A stretch of DNA of 64,000 nucleotides, from assembly GCF_020229735.1 (NCBI RefSeq), contig NZ_CP083457.1, forward strand, positions 310,001 through 374,000, in the 5' to 3' direction. This stretch comes from Deinococcus taeanensis (GTDB lineage: Bacteria; Deinococcota; Deinococci; Deinococcales; Deinococcaceae). Under the pieces are notes generated by a model. That model ran no database searches. It was not told the DNA's origin and saw nothing but the letters and a program-made list of their open reading frames with translations. Below are positions 8,628 through 17,377 of this stretch, one piece after another. The translations under genes were made by a program, and so were the position numbers. Numbering within the stretch: the first letter of the stretch is position 1; each line of letters starts with the position of its first letter.

Positions 8628-9423
8628 TTCCCTGGGCACTTGTTCTGCAGAGGGATGAGCGGAGGAGGCATGGGGGGCCGAACGCGGGCGTCCCCGCCGG
8701 GGCAAGGCTCCCGTCCGGCCTGCCCGCGACACGGCCGTCTGTCTTGCTGGATGAACAGGCACGTCACCGGGTTCACCCTGTGGTCAGGCGTGCCGAGGGA
8801 ACCCCTGATGGGTTTTCCCAGGCCAGGACAATAATAAGGCAACCTTGTCAGCCGCCAGGACCTGGCGGCGGAAACCCCCGTGTGAGGTCGCCGGGCGGGC
8901 GACTGCACCGCTGAGGACGACAGCGACGCCCGTTCAGGAGTGCCGGCCGGGATCACCTGCGGGGGTGACCAACCAGTGCGACTCAACGGACGCGGCCCGC
9001 GGCCGATGGTTCAAGCGCTCTCCATCATCCGCTGGAGGGCTCTGGGCTTGGCTGCGCGACTTCCGCCTGATCGCCTTCGCTTGTTCACGCCGGAACAGCA
9101 CGCGCCGGCACGATGATCAGACGCGCGTTGAGGAGGCGGCCTCCTCGGGACCTTCACGCGTCCCGACGACGGGTACCGCGGGAAGGTACAGCGCTCTGGG
9201 CCCGTCTGCACCCCACCACAGCGCCTCGGGTTCACGCACCGGCGCCTCTCCCCTCCGCTGCTGGGGTGGCCCTCCTGCTCTGGCAGCCGCGCAGGGCCAG
9301 TGGCCGCTCCGGGTGGCGACTGTCGGCTGAGCGTTAAGTGAAGCCCCTGTAAGGTTGCTGTGTTCAGCCCCCCTTACGCTCAGGGAAGGGCTGTTCTATA
9401 GGCCAGCTCTGGAGACCTGCGTG
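8628..9423. other. long intergenic region with palindromes, no convincing gene
   Basis: About 800 bp separate the catabolic operon from the HD-GYP gene. I see no ORF with protein-like composition. There is a weak hairpin AACCC-CTGAT-GGGTT followed by TT (8801-8817), a possible operon terminator. There is also a perfect 9-bp inverted repeat GCCGCCAGG-A-CCTGGCGGC (8851-8869) and GTCGCC-GGGCG-GGCGAC about 35 bp later. No known riboswitch consensus was recognised. Confidence 0.5.
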
Positions 9424-12174
9424 ATGGAACGTTCAGCGACCACATTTTCTATTGGTGCCTTGCTGACCAGTGTGCACTTCCAAGCGCTTGTCGAGCACAG
9501 TGCCGATCTTCTCATCCTTCTGGGCAGTGACGGCCGGGTGCGGTACCTCAGCCCGTCCGCCCAGCGGCACGCTGGTTGTCCGCCGACCTGCACTGCTGAG
9601 GGGTGCCCGTTCGCCCTGGACCAGGTGCACCCGGACGACCGCGCCCGGGTGACCGCCCAGGTGCTGCGCAGTCCACCCGGCGTGACCACCGCCCTGCTGC
9701 CGTACCGCGCGCGCCATGCCAGTGGCCGCTGGCGCTGGCTGGCGGGCACGGCCATCAACCTCCTGAACGACCCGCAGGTCCGCGGTCTCCTGATGCAGGT
9801 CCGGGACGTCACGGGGCAGGTGCAGGCGGAGCAGCGGGCCCGCGCGTGGGCGGGTCTGAGCACAGCGCTGGCCAGCACCACCACCACGGATGAAGTCGTG
9901 CAGGTCATTCTGCTGCAGGGCCTCGAGGCCATGGGCGCCGACGCCGGTGGCGTCGTGCTGCTGGAACCCGGCGGCCAGCACGTCACTGTCCTGGGCAGCG
10001 CCGGCTTTCCTGAGCGCATCGAGCGGCCCTGGCGGCGCTTCCCGGCCGACGCGCCGGTTCCGGCCGCGGACGCGCTCAGGCAAGGGCAGGACCTGTTCAT
10101 GACGGGCGAGGACTGGTCCACCCTGTACCCTCATCTGCAGCACGTCCGGTCCCCGACCACCGGCGCCACGGCGGTGCTCACCCTGCGGATCCACGGCCGG
10201 ATCACCGGGGCCATCACGCTCGCCTTTGCCGAGGACCGCCCCCTGAGCGAAGCGGACCGCCAGCACCTGCGCAGCGTCGCGGCCCAGTGCGCCCTGGCAC
10301 TGGAGCGCGGGGAACTGCACGCCCGCCTTGAGCAGCAGGAGCGGCGCTTCCGGAAGCTGACGGAGTACAGCGGGGACCTGGTGTCCGTCGTGACGCCGAG
10401 TGGACACCTGCAGTACGTCAGTCCTCAGATCCAGCGCATTCTGGGCTTCACGCCGGAGGAGCGGCGGGGCGTGAACGTCTTTGACAGCATTCACCCGGAG
10501 GACCGCGCGCGGGTCATGCACGCGTTCCACGAGACGGTGCGCTCCCGTCAACCGAGGCTCGTGACGTACCGCTGCCAGCACCAGGCCGGTCACTGGGTGT
10601 GGCTGGAATCCACAGGCACCGACGCCACCGGCGATCCGGACCTGAACGGCGTCGTCCTGAACACGCGTGACGTCACGGCCCGCATGGCGGCCGAGGAGGC
10701 GCGCCGGGCCAGTGAGCGGCGGCTGCAGCTGTTTGAAGAACACTCCGACATGCTCATTCACATTCTCAGCCCGGAAGGCCGGTGCCTATACGCGTCGCCG
10801 GCGGTCCGCACCATGCTCGGCTACGCTCCGGAGGAGCTCACGGCGGACGGGGTGAAGGTGTTGATTCACCCGGACGACCTGCCGGCCGTTCAGGCAGCCT
10901 GGGCGGCCCGCACCGAGCTGCCGGTGTACCGGATCCGGCGTCAGGACGGCACATACGTGTGGGTGGAGACCGTTACACGGACCGTCACCGACGCGGCAGG
11001 CCACCTGACCGAGGTGCACGCAGCCACCCGGGACGTGACCTCACGGGTCAACGCCGAGGAGGCCCTGCGGCGGCAGCTGCGCCGCTTTCAGCACCTGGTG
11101 GATCTCACCGCAGATTTTGCCGCCCAGGACGGTGCGGAGCAGCATATGCAGACAGCCTTGGAACGCTGCCTGGACCTCACGCCGTACGCGTTCGGGTTCT
11201 ACTTTCCGGTGGGCGGCGACACCCTGATCGAACCCCTGCGGGCCGGGCAGGCCACCGACGCCATGCTGCCCTGGACACTCCCGATGGAACGGCTCCACCG
11301 CAACGGTGAGGTGGGCCGGGCCCTGCGCCATCACACCGCGTTTTTCGCAGGTCCTTCGCAGGCGGTCTTCACGCCCCCGGAACCGCTGCCCCGCCCGGTG
11401 TGGACCTCGCTGGCGGTGCTGCCGGTGGTGGCACGCGGCGCGCTGCGCGGGTTCATGGCGTTCGGCACCAACGAGGCGGTCGACCTTGACGATGACACCC
11501 GCCGGCTGCTGCTCGGCGTGAGTGAACAGGCCAGCCGGGCGGTAGAACGCAGCGTTCACTTCGACGAGCTCAGGCAGTCGCGGGAGGAGACGCTGCGGGC
11601 ATTGGGGCTGGCACTGGAGTACCGGGACTACGAAACCAAAGGGCACACCGACCGCGTCGTCACCCTCACCGAGCAGCTCGGTCAGGCCCTCGGCTTTACC
11701 GGCCACGACCTCGACGCCCTGCGCTGGGGGGCCTTCCTGCACGACACCGGCAAGGTCGCCATCCCCGACGCCATCCTCCTCAAACCCGGCCAGCTCGATC
11801 CCCATGAATGGGCCGTCATCAAACGCCACCCGAGTATCGGCTACGAAATGCTGCACCACATCCCCTCCCTCCCGCCAGGCACCCTCGAAGTCGTCCTGTA
11901 CCACCAGGAACGCTGGAACGGCAGCGGCTACCCCCGCGGCCTCGCCGGCACCGACATTCCCCTCGCCGCCCGCGTCTTTGCCGTGGTGGACGTCTACGAC
12001 GCCCTGACCAGCGAGCGGCCCTACAAGACAGCCTGGACCCACCAGGACGCCGCCGCCCAGCTGCGCCGCGAGGCCGGCGTCCTGCTCGACGCCCGCGTCG
12101 TCGACGCCTTCTTGCAGCTGCCTGTATTTGGTGAGGCCCAGCAGGCGCACAACCATGACCGTCACTCACCGTAG
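9424..12174 (+). CDS. multi-sensor PAS/GAF protein with C-terminal HD-GYP domain
   Basis: 916-residue cytoplasmic signalling protein with no membrane segments. Approximate domain order: PAS 15-130, GAF 140-300, PAS 310-425, PAS 430-545, GAF 555-715, HD-GYP 725-905. The HD-GYP part keeps GHTDRV, the metal-binding HDTGK, LLKPGQL, HQERWNGSGYP with the GYP motif, and DVYDALTSERPYK, so it probably hydrolyses c-di-GMP. The third metal-region motif reads HQE rather than the usual HHE, a mild deviation. The frame opens at 9355, but ATG 9424 behind a GGAG at 9411 fits better; GTG 9421 is the alternative. Its 3' end overlaps the RsbQ-like hydrolase gene by 20 nt, implying coupled expression. Confidence 0.9.
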   Translation: MERSATTFSIGALLTSVHFQALVEHSADLLILLGSDGRVRYLSPSAQRHAGCPPTCTAEGCPFALDQVHPDDRARVTAQVLRSPPGVTTALLPYRARHASGRWRWLAGTAINLLNDPQVRGLLMQVRDVTGQVQAEQRARAWAGLSTALASTTTTDEVVQVILLQGLEAMGADAGGVVLLEPGGQHVTVLGSAGFPERIERPWRRFPADAPVPAADALRQGQDLFMTGEDWSTLYPHLQHVRSPTTGATAVLTLRIHGRITGAITLAFAEDRPLSEADRQHLRSVAAQCALALERGELHARLEQQERRFRKLTEYSGDLVSVVTPSGHLQYVSPQIQRILGFTPEERRGVNVFDSIHPEDRARVMHAFHETVRSRQPRLVTYRCQHQAGHWVWLESTGTDATGDPDLNGVVLNTRDVTARMAAEEARRASERRLQLFEEHSDMLIHILSPEGRCLYASPAVRTMLGYAPEELTADGVKVLIHPDDLPAVQAAWAARTELPVYRIRRQDGTYVWVETVTRTVTDAAGHLTEVHAATRDVTSRVNAEEALRRQLRRFQHLVDLTADFAAQDGAEQHMQTALERCLDLTPYAFGFYFPVGGDTLIEPLRAGQATDAMLPWTLPMERLHRNGEVGRALRHHTAFFAGPSQAVFTPPEPLPRPVWTSLAVLPVVARGALRGFMAFGTNEAVDLDDDTRRLLLGVSEQASRAVERSVHFDELRQSREETLRALGLALEYRDYETKGHTDRVVTLTEQLGQALGFTGHDLDALRWGAFLHDTGKVAIPDAILLKPGQLDPHEWAVIKRHPSIGYEMLHHIPSLPPGTLEVVLYHQERWNGSGYPRGLAGTDIPLAARVFAVVDVYDALTSERPYKTAWTHQDAAAQLRREAGVLLDARVVDAFLQLPVFGEAQQAHNHDRHSP

Positions 12175-12967
12175 CTTCGGCGAACGCGCCCACGTCACGG
12201 TGACCGGGGCCGGGCCGCGGACCCTGCTGTGCGCGCACGGCTTCTGCTCCCACCAGGGCATCTTCCGTCATCAGGTCGACGCCTTTCAGGCCACGCACCA
12301 GGTCGTGACGTACGACCTCGCGGGCTTCGGTCAGTCGGATCCTGAGCTGTGGAACGCAGCACGATACGCCACCCTCGACGGCTACGCCGCGGACCTGGTG
12401 TGCCTCATCGACGAACTGGACCTGCGCCACATCACCCTGCTCGGCGCGTCCATGAGCGCCATGACCGGCCTGCTGGCCTCGCTCCACCGGCCTGAGCGCT
12501 TTGAGCGCCTGGTGTTCATCGGCGCTTCGCCCCGCTACCTGAACGACGGCCCGTACCACGGCGGTTTCGAGCGCGCGGACGTGGACGGCTTCTACGCCCT
12601 GGTGGACCGGCAGCAGGGCTGGCAGACGGCCCTGACGGGGCTGCTGCTGAACCAACCGGTGTCCCTGGTCCTGCAGGAGGTCGCCGAACGGGTGCAGGGG
12701 GTCCGGCCGGAGGTGGCGGGCGTGGTGGCGCGCGCCCTCTTCGAAGCCGACTGCCGCCCCCTGCTGCCCCGCGCGCGGCACCCGGTGCTGGTCACGCAGA
12801 CCCGGGCGGACAGCGCCGTGCCCGTGACGGTCGGGGCGTACCTCGCGCGCCACCTGCCGGACGCGGAACTCGCCTTCGTGCCGGGCGTTGGGCACGTGCC
12901 GCACTTCACCGACCCGCAGGCCTTCAACGCCCGCCTGGCCCACTTCCTGATCCCCGCCCCCTGCTGA
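12155..12967 (+). CDS. RsbQ-like alpha/beta-hydrolase
   Basis: 270-residue alpha/beta hydrolase closely resembling Bacillus RsbQ, the hydrolase that activates a PAS-domain partner (RsbP). Shared features: CAHGFCSHQGIF at the first strand-oxyanion region, DLAGFGQSD, TLDGYAADL, nucleophile Ser99 in GASMSAM, YLNDGPYHGGFE (lid region conserved in RsbQ), an Asp near 219 and His247 in GVGHVPHF. It belongs to the family that also contains plant KAI2/D14 receptors. ATG 12155 lies inside the HD-GYP gene (20-nt overlap). The likely role is to bind or hydrolyse a small molecule and signal to one of the PAS domains encoded by the upstream gene (inference). Confidence 0.88.
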   Translation: MTVTHRSFGERAHVTVTGAGPRTLLCAHGFCSHQGIFRHQVDAFQATHQVVTYDLAGFGQSDPELWNAARYATLDGYAADLVCLIDELDLRHITLLGASMSAMTGLLASLHRPERFERLVFIGASPRYLNDGPYHGGFERADVDGFYALVDRQQGWQTALTGLLLNQPVSLVLQEVAERVQGVRPEVAGVVARALFEADCRPLLPRARHPVLVTQTRADSAVPVTVGAYLARHLPDAELAFVPGVGHVPHFTDPQAFNARLAHFLIPAPC

Positions 12968-13133
12968 GCCCCCCAGAACCTCTGCTGGTACCGGAACGCC
13001 CGGCAGCCAGACCGATTGGTCCAGCCGCCACTGCCGTGTGAGCGTGATCGCGTCGGCCTCAACCGTGCGGCGCAACATCCCTGGTGGCCTGGCGTTTGAG
13101 TGCCGGGCCCCTCTGGTCCCGGCGGACCCTGCG

Positions 13134-13250
13134 CTTATTGATAACGGCGTAGCTTTGTATCGGTTGCCGTCAAACTTCAGGTGTCTGGGTGAGCTTGATC
13201 GCCGGCGGGTCTGGACGGGAGCAAGGCGAACCTGTGCCGTTATCAATAGG
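13134..13250. repeat. 117-bp segment bounded by 15-bp inverted repeats (MITE-like)
   Basis: CTTATTGATAACGGC (13134-13148) and GCCGTTATCAATAGG (13236-13250) are inverted repeats with one mismatch (12 bp perfect inside), spaced like the ends of a miniature transposable element. There is no coding capacity inside. The right repeat overlaps the stop codon of the 122-residue ORF at 13243-13611, so the element may have truncated that gene. Target duplications are not obvious. Confidence 0.5.
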
Positions 13251-13611
13251 CTGTCGTTTCAGGCAACAGGAGCAGGCGGGCGGTGGTCTTCACGGCGTCC
13301 GGCCCCCAGGTGGCCAGGAGCGGCGTTGGCTGATCCGCGCCGCACTGGGGCAGTGCGCCAGTGTGGCCCCAGTGCACCAGATTCCGCACGGCGTCCGTGG
13401 CGAAGTCCGGGCGGCGCTGAAGGGCCTCAAGCGTGACGATCACGAGACCCACGCGGTGAAATCCTTCGCGTTGCCGCAGGTAGAAGCTCAGGCTAAGTGG
13501 GCGGCTCGTCATCAAGCACGTCAGGCGCCCACTCTGACCGGTGGACCAGTGCGTCGCCAGACGCTGGCCCAGGTGTAACCAGGGGTGGTAATGCTCCAGG
13601 TTTGACTTCAA
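13243..13611 (-). CDS. hypothetical protein, probably truncated
   Basis: A 122-codon open frame with coding-like composition (high GC at third positions, balanced residues; e.g. SLSFYLRQREGFHRVGLV and RRPDFATDAVRNLVHWG). I do not recognise the family. The only far-upstream start is TTG 13611; an internal ATG lies about 34 codons in. The TGA stop lies in the terminal repeat of the MITE-like element, so the natural C-terminus may be lost. A frame further left (12970-13085, minus strand) also reads protein-like, including RQWRLDQSVWLPGVPVP, and may be another part of the same debris. Confidence 0.4.
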   Translation of the reverse strand: MKSNLEHYHPWLHLGQRLATHWSTGQSGRLTCLMTSRPLSLSFYLRQREGFHRVGLVIVTLEALQRRPDFATDAVRNLVHWGHTGALPQCGADQPTPLLATWGPDAVKTTARLLLLPETTAY

Positions 13612-13805
13612 GCGGCGTTACAAGCGTTCGCCGATGACGTGAGTGTAGACCAGGGCGTGGCGTAGCCGAGCGCCGAATGACGGCGTTCGTGGTTGTACCA
13701 GCGGTGAAAATCCGGCATGGCGGCCCGGATATCGGCCATGGAGTGCCAGTCCTGGCGGAACGCGAACTGGTCTTTGTCGGTCCGGTTGAGGCGTTCGAGG
13801 ATCCC
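13608..13805 (-). pseudogene. C-terminal fragment of an rve-type (IS3/IS481) transposase
   Basis: Reading the minus strand from about 13802 gives ILERLNRTDKDQFAF, then HRWYNHERRHSALGYATPWS, the characteristic C-terminal end of integrase-core (DDE, rve) transposases of the IS3/IS481 type. Only about 65 residues remain and no start or catalytic DDE region is present, so this is a remnant. It ends at a TGA at 13608-13610, next to the 122-residue ORF. Confidence 0.75.
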
Positions 13806-13847
13806 AGTTCCTCCCGGCTGATATCAAACTGAAGTAAAGATTGGCCA

Positions 13848-13982
13848 TCATGCATTGGGAAGCAAGTGGAAGAACGTGGTGTGCGAAATCAGGGCCTCTT
13901 GACTCATCAGCCAAGCACATCTCTCGTCGACGGCCCCTTGCAACTCAGCTTGGCTCTCCCAAGCCTGATTGACCAGCCCCAC
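13848..13982 (-). pseudogene. short orphan coding-like fragment
   Basis: From GTG 13982 the minus strand reads 44 residues including GLVNQAWESQAELQGAVDE and MSQEALISHTTFFHLLPNA before a TGA. The composition is protein-like, but nothing is recognised and no ribosome site is clear. It abuts the transposase remnant and is probably the cut end of a gene destroyed by that insertion. Confidence 0.25.
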
Positions 13983-14223
13983 TTTGACCGGTGGGGTTCG
14001 GTGTGTTCATTGTGATGACGCTATGGAGAGGGGTCTGGGGAGGGGGAGATTTCCCCCAATGGATGCCCCCGTCACCCCCGCCCCCTGACCACTCTTCGTG
14101 AGAAATCCGTCTTCATCTTTCTGGACATCTGGTCATGCTGTCCTCACAGACAACGAAGGTTTCCTCCATTCAGTGGCCTGCTCCCTGAAACACCCCCTTA
14201 TGACCAGTACACAGGAGAATCAC

Positions 14224-15153
14224 ATGAACAACCAGAAACTGTTGGCCAGTATCTTCGGCACCGCCCTTCTTCTCGCCTCCTGCGGCCGCACCACCCCCGC
14301 AGCGCCCCTTACCACCCAGGCCCTGGCCTCCGCGCTCCACGACGACACGACCGGCGGCACGGACGGCTTCTTCCTGCTGTCACCCGTCGTCACCAACCCC
14401 ACAGTTGACGGGGACATCAACCCGGACCTCGCCGGCGCCCTCACCGTCCGCGTCGACCAGATCAGCTTTGACCACAGCACCGTTGTGAGCGTTGGCCCCG
14501 AGTACTCCGCCGCCAACGGCCTGGTTTTCGTCGATGCCGCCTTCAACGCCAACACTGGCCGCTGGAGCAACCCTCACTATCAGTTCGACTGGAACACGGC
14601 GACTGCCGGGCTCGACAACAACAAGTACTACCGTGTCAGCGTCCTGCTGAACGGCGCTTCGCTCGGCCACGTGGATATCGACCCCGCACCGACCGGTACC
14701 GACCGCAGCAAGAAGAAACCCACGCCGGACTACGTGACGGTCGTCAACGGCCGAATCCTTCCGGTCAAATTCCACATCACCAACGTGGACGCACCCAACA
14801 GCACCGCGCCCGCCCAGGTGACCCTCAGCGCCACCTACCAGGCCACCACCGTCCCGTCACCGGTGACGGTGACCGACACCAGCAGCGTGACGCTGTCTGT
14901 CAATGCCTACGACCGTACGGGCGTCGCGGCGGTGGACTTCTACAAGAATGACGTCCTGGTCGCCACCGACAGCACGCCAGCAGACGGCTTGACCTACACC
15001 GAAAGCTTTAACAGCACGCAGAACGGCACGACAGCGACCTACACCGTGGTGGCGCGTGACGCCGCTGAGAATGCCTCAGACCGCAGCGAATCACCCACCG
15101 TGAGTGTGACCGTGGCGATCCCGGAGGAAACACCAACCACGAACCTGCCGTGA
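14224..15153 (+). CDS. secreted lipoprotein with Ig-like C-terminal domain
   Basis: 309-residue exported lipoprotein. The N-terminus MNNQKLLASIFGTALLLASC is a lipoprotein signal with the modified Cys at position 20. The middle (about 40-200) is an unrecognised beta-rich domain with LPVKFHITNVD near its end. Residues about 205-300 form an Ig-like/cadherin-like module (VTLSVNAYDRTGVAAVDFYK, TYTVVARDAAENASDRS) of the kind found on bacterial surface proteins. The frame extends to 14098, but ATG 14224 behind ACAGGAGA fixes the start. A hairpin GGGGGA-GATT-TCCCCC lies upstream near 14042-14057. Likely monocistronic; a strong terminator follows at 15286. Confidence 0.85.
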   Translation: MNNQKLLASIFGTALLLASCGRTTPAAPLTTQALASALHDDTTGGTDGFFLLSPVVTNPTVDGDINPDLAGALTVRVDQISFDHSTVVSVGPEYSAANGLVFVDAAFNANTGRWSNPHYQFDWNTATAGLDNNKYYRVSVLLNGASLGHVDIDPAPTGTDRSKKKPTPDYVTVVNGRILPVKFHITNVDAPNSTAPAQVTLSATYQATTVPSPVTVTDTSSVTLSVNAYDRTGVAAVDFYKNDVLVATDSTPADGLTYTESFNSTQNGTTATYTVVARDAAENASDRSESPTVSVTVAIPEETPTTNLP

Positions 15154-15285
15154 GGTGATCTGGCACCGCCGCGTTCTCCTGATGGATCCGCAGGTCCTTC
15201 TCTTACCCACCATCAGGGAAAGCATGATGCAGGGCGGCCTTCGACTTCTGACCTCCTGAGTCCCTACATCAGGCACTTCGTTAGA

Positions 15286-15316
15286 GGACAGCGTGCTGGC
15301 ACGCTGTCCTTCTTTT
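15286..15316 (+). terminator. rho-independent terminator
   Basis: GGACAGCGTGC-TG-GCACGCTGTCC is a perfect 11-bp stem followed by TTCTTTT (15310-15316). It lies 133 bp after the lipoprotein stop and in the correct orientation for it. Confidence 0.85.
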
Positions 15317-15793
15317 GGCGAGTACCCATCATGCCCCTGCGACGGTTGTGACGCGGTGCTGGCGTGCAGAAAGAAACAGGCCCTGGAAAGGCAGGTGACC
15401 TGACGTTCGAGTCTGCCGCCCTGCCCTATGCCACCACGCCCTGAAAACAGTCTGTTGATGGTCACGCCGGCCGTGCGAAGGACAGGTGGCGTGGGTGAGA
15501 TGATACGAATATCGCAATCCGGGCGTGCAGTTCGAGACATCGTTGCGCCCATCGTCATCGGAGGCCTCCCTGAGAATGTCTGCCAGGTGGGCTGGAGGGG
15601 TGAGCCCGCTCAGTCGAGGTGGTGAAGCGCGCCCCAGAACACTCTGCCCGTACTGCGCGGTGTGGAGCACAGGCGGTTCCTACAGGGGGACGCCGTAACG
15701 CTAGAGCCTCTCCGGGTGAATGCTCACCGTACGTCGTCTTCCCCATGCGGCGCTGGCAGCGCCCGCTGGCGGCCTCCGTTTTTCGGTGGAAGT
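15317..15793. other. intergenic, nothing recognised
   Basis: Between the lipoprotein terminator and the convergent methyltransferase gene, no frame has protein-like composition and no structured element stands out. Confidence 0.4.
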
Positions 15794-16612
15794 TCACCAC
15801 TCGACGCTGATTACCTGGGCCTGGAGCCGGCCCTCCACGGGCCCCGGGCCGAAGCGTTGGGTGAGCGCCGCTGTCGCCGCGTCGGTCGCTTCGTTCAGGC
15901 AGTCGGGGCCCCGCGTTTCGATCTCGCCGCGCATCGGCGTGCCCTGACAGAGGGCCACGGCCACATTGCGCGGCGATTCGGCCCGGCTGCGTGCGGCCAC
16001 GGTGATGAAGTCAGGCACCTGCCCGAAGCCCCCGGCGGCCAGATCCCGGGCAATCACGGCGGGGTCGTGGTACCCGTGCGGCACGCGCGCCATGAAGCGC
16101 GGCGGATCATCGGGAAAGGCGACTTCCAGCGCCTCCTGAACGGTGTGGGCGAACTCGTTGTGCTCCAGACGGTCCCAGACATTGAACAGAAAGACCCCGC
16201 CTGGCCGCAGAACCCGCCGCGCCTCCGCGAAGGCCCTCGCCCGGTCGGGGAAGAACATCACCCCGAACTGGCAGACGACGACATCGAAGTCCCCGTCGGG
16301 GAACGGCAGGTGCAGCGCGTCGGCCTGCTGCCACGCCACGGGCCGGGGCGTTCCGGTCGCGGCGGCCTGGTTGAGCATGGGCAGGTTCAGGTCGGTGGCG
16401 ACAATGGGCACGTCGGCGCTGAGGTCGCGGGCGAGCCGCCGGGTGAGCACCCCGGTGCCCGCGGCGACCTCAAGGACCCGGGCAGGCCGGCGGGCCACGA
16501 CACGGGCGGCGAGGTCGTCGGCGTAGGGTCCGAACATCAGCGGCACCATGTACTGGTCGTAGAGCTGCGGAACGGAGCCGGTGAAGCGGCTGTCGCGGTC
16601 TGACGGGTCCAT
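15794..16612 (-). CDS. class I SAM-dependent methyltransferase
   Basis: 272-residue UbiE/Methyltransf_11-type methyltransferase. The SAM-binding motif VLEVAAGTG is at residues 46-54, the acidic loop after strand 2 is VPIVATDLNLPML, and post-motif I is FPDGDFDVVVCQFGVMFF with RRVLRPGG further on. The C-terminal 70 residues form the substrate lid and are not diagnostic. AAGGAAGG precedes ATG 16612. The long open frame on the opposite strand (15662-16603) is a shadow. Transcribed alone; substrate unknown. Confidence 0.9.
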   Translation of the reverse strand: MDPSDRDSRFTGSVPQLYDQYMVPLMFGPYADDLAARVVARRPARVLEVAAGTGVLTRRLARDLSADVPIVATDLNLPMLNQAAATGTPRPVAWQQADALHLPFPDGDFDVVVCQFGVMFFPDRARAFAEARRVLRPGGVFLFNVWDRLEHNEFAHTVQEALEVAFPDDPPRFMARVPHGYHDPAVIARDLAAGGFGQVPDFITVAARSRAESPRNVAVALCQGTPMRGEIETRGPDCLNEATDAATAALTQRFGPGPVEGRLQAQVISVEW

Positions 16613-17377
16613 GCGGCCTTCCTTTCCCGGTGGGGCGGCGGGGATCGCGGGGGGCCCCGGGACGTCCCGCGTGGGAGGTCAGGCCAGCGGGCAGCCACCC
16701 CCGGGGTTGCCGGGCGTGCGCGTCCCCTGCCCTCAGCGTACCCCCCCGGCGCCGCGCCGGGGCCAGGGTCGCGTATCGCTCCTGTGCACGCCGGGACCTG
16801 CTCCCGTCTCCTGCTCCGTACTCCAGTCCGGGTCGTCACGCGCGCTCCGGCCCGTATGGACAGTCGGTGGCGTCCAGCCCAGCTCCAGGGGGACCGAGAA
16901 CGCTCACGCCACGTGGCGCGGGTGGGGTGACTTTGCGGGGCTGATGGTGTCAAGCGCCGTGGTGAACAGGAGATTCTGCGGCCACCAGCGGGAAGGCTAC
17001 GCGGCCCTTCGGGCCCCGCGCTGGTGGGGAATGACGGTCCTGCTGGCGGGGAGGTGGTGAGGTGGCGCCCCTGACCGGGCACGGAGAATTGGGTTCAGGG
17101 TGATGACTGGCCTGTCCGTATGAACGTCAGCGTGGCACAGGAACCACGCGGCTCAAGTGGCGCCTGTGCCTCACGCAGCAGGTCAGTCGAACAGGCGCCG
17201 ACGCCTGAACCCGCCCGACGCTGCTGTGGGCGCCGCGAAGGGAACGTGCCGGGCCAGCGGACAGGAACGACCCTTGACGTGGCGCGCCCAGGAACGGACC
17301 TGTCTGCTCGCGTGCCGCGCCGGTGATAAGGAAGGCGCTTGCCGGCTGAGCTCAGGCGGCACACGCTGACAGGCACT
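16613..17377. other. intergenic, no gene recognised
   Basis: About 765 bp between the methyltransferase start and the LysR stop. Open frames here are arginine/proline-rich GC artefacts. I see no terminator with a T-tract and no clear promoter motif. Confidence 0.4.

Noticed and set aside
7272..8762. 496-codon open frame on the minus strand
   Set aside because: Antisense to the SDR and FAD oxidoreductase genes, without any recognisable motif.
8845..9330. 161-codon open frame before the HD-GYP gene
   Set aside because: Ser/Arg/Pro-rich, no ribosome site, crosses palindromic sequence; GC-driven.
15662..16603. 313-codon open frame on the plus strand
   Set aside because: Opposite a clear methyltransferase gene with full SAM motifs.
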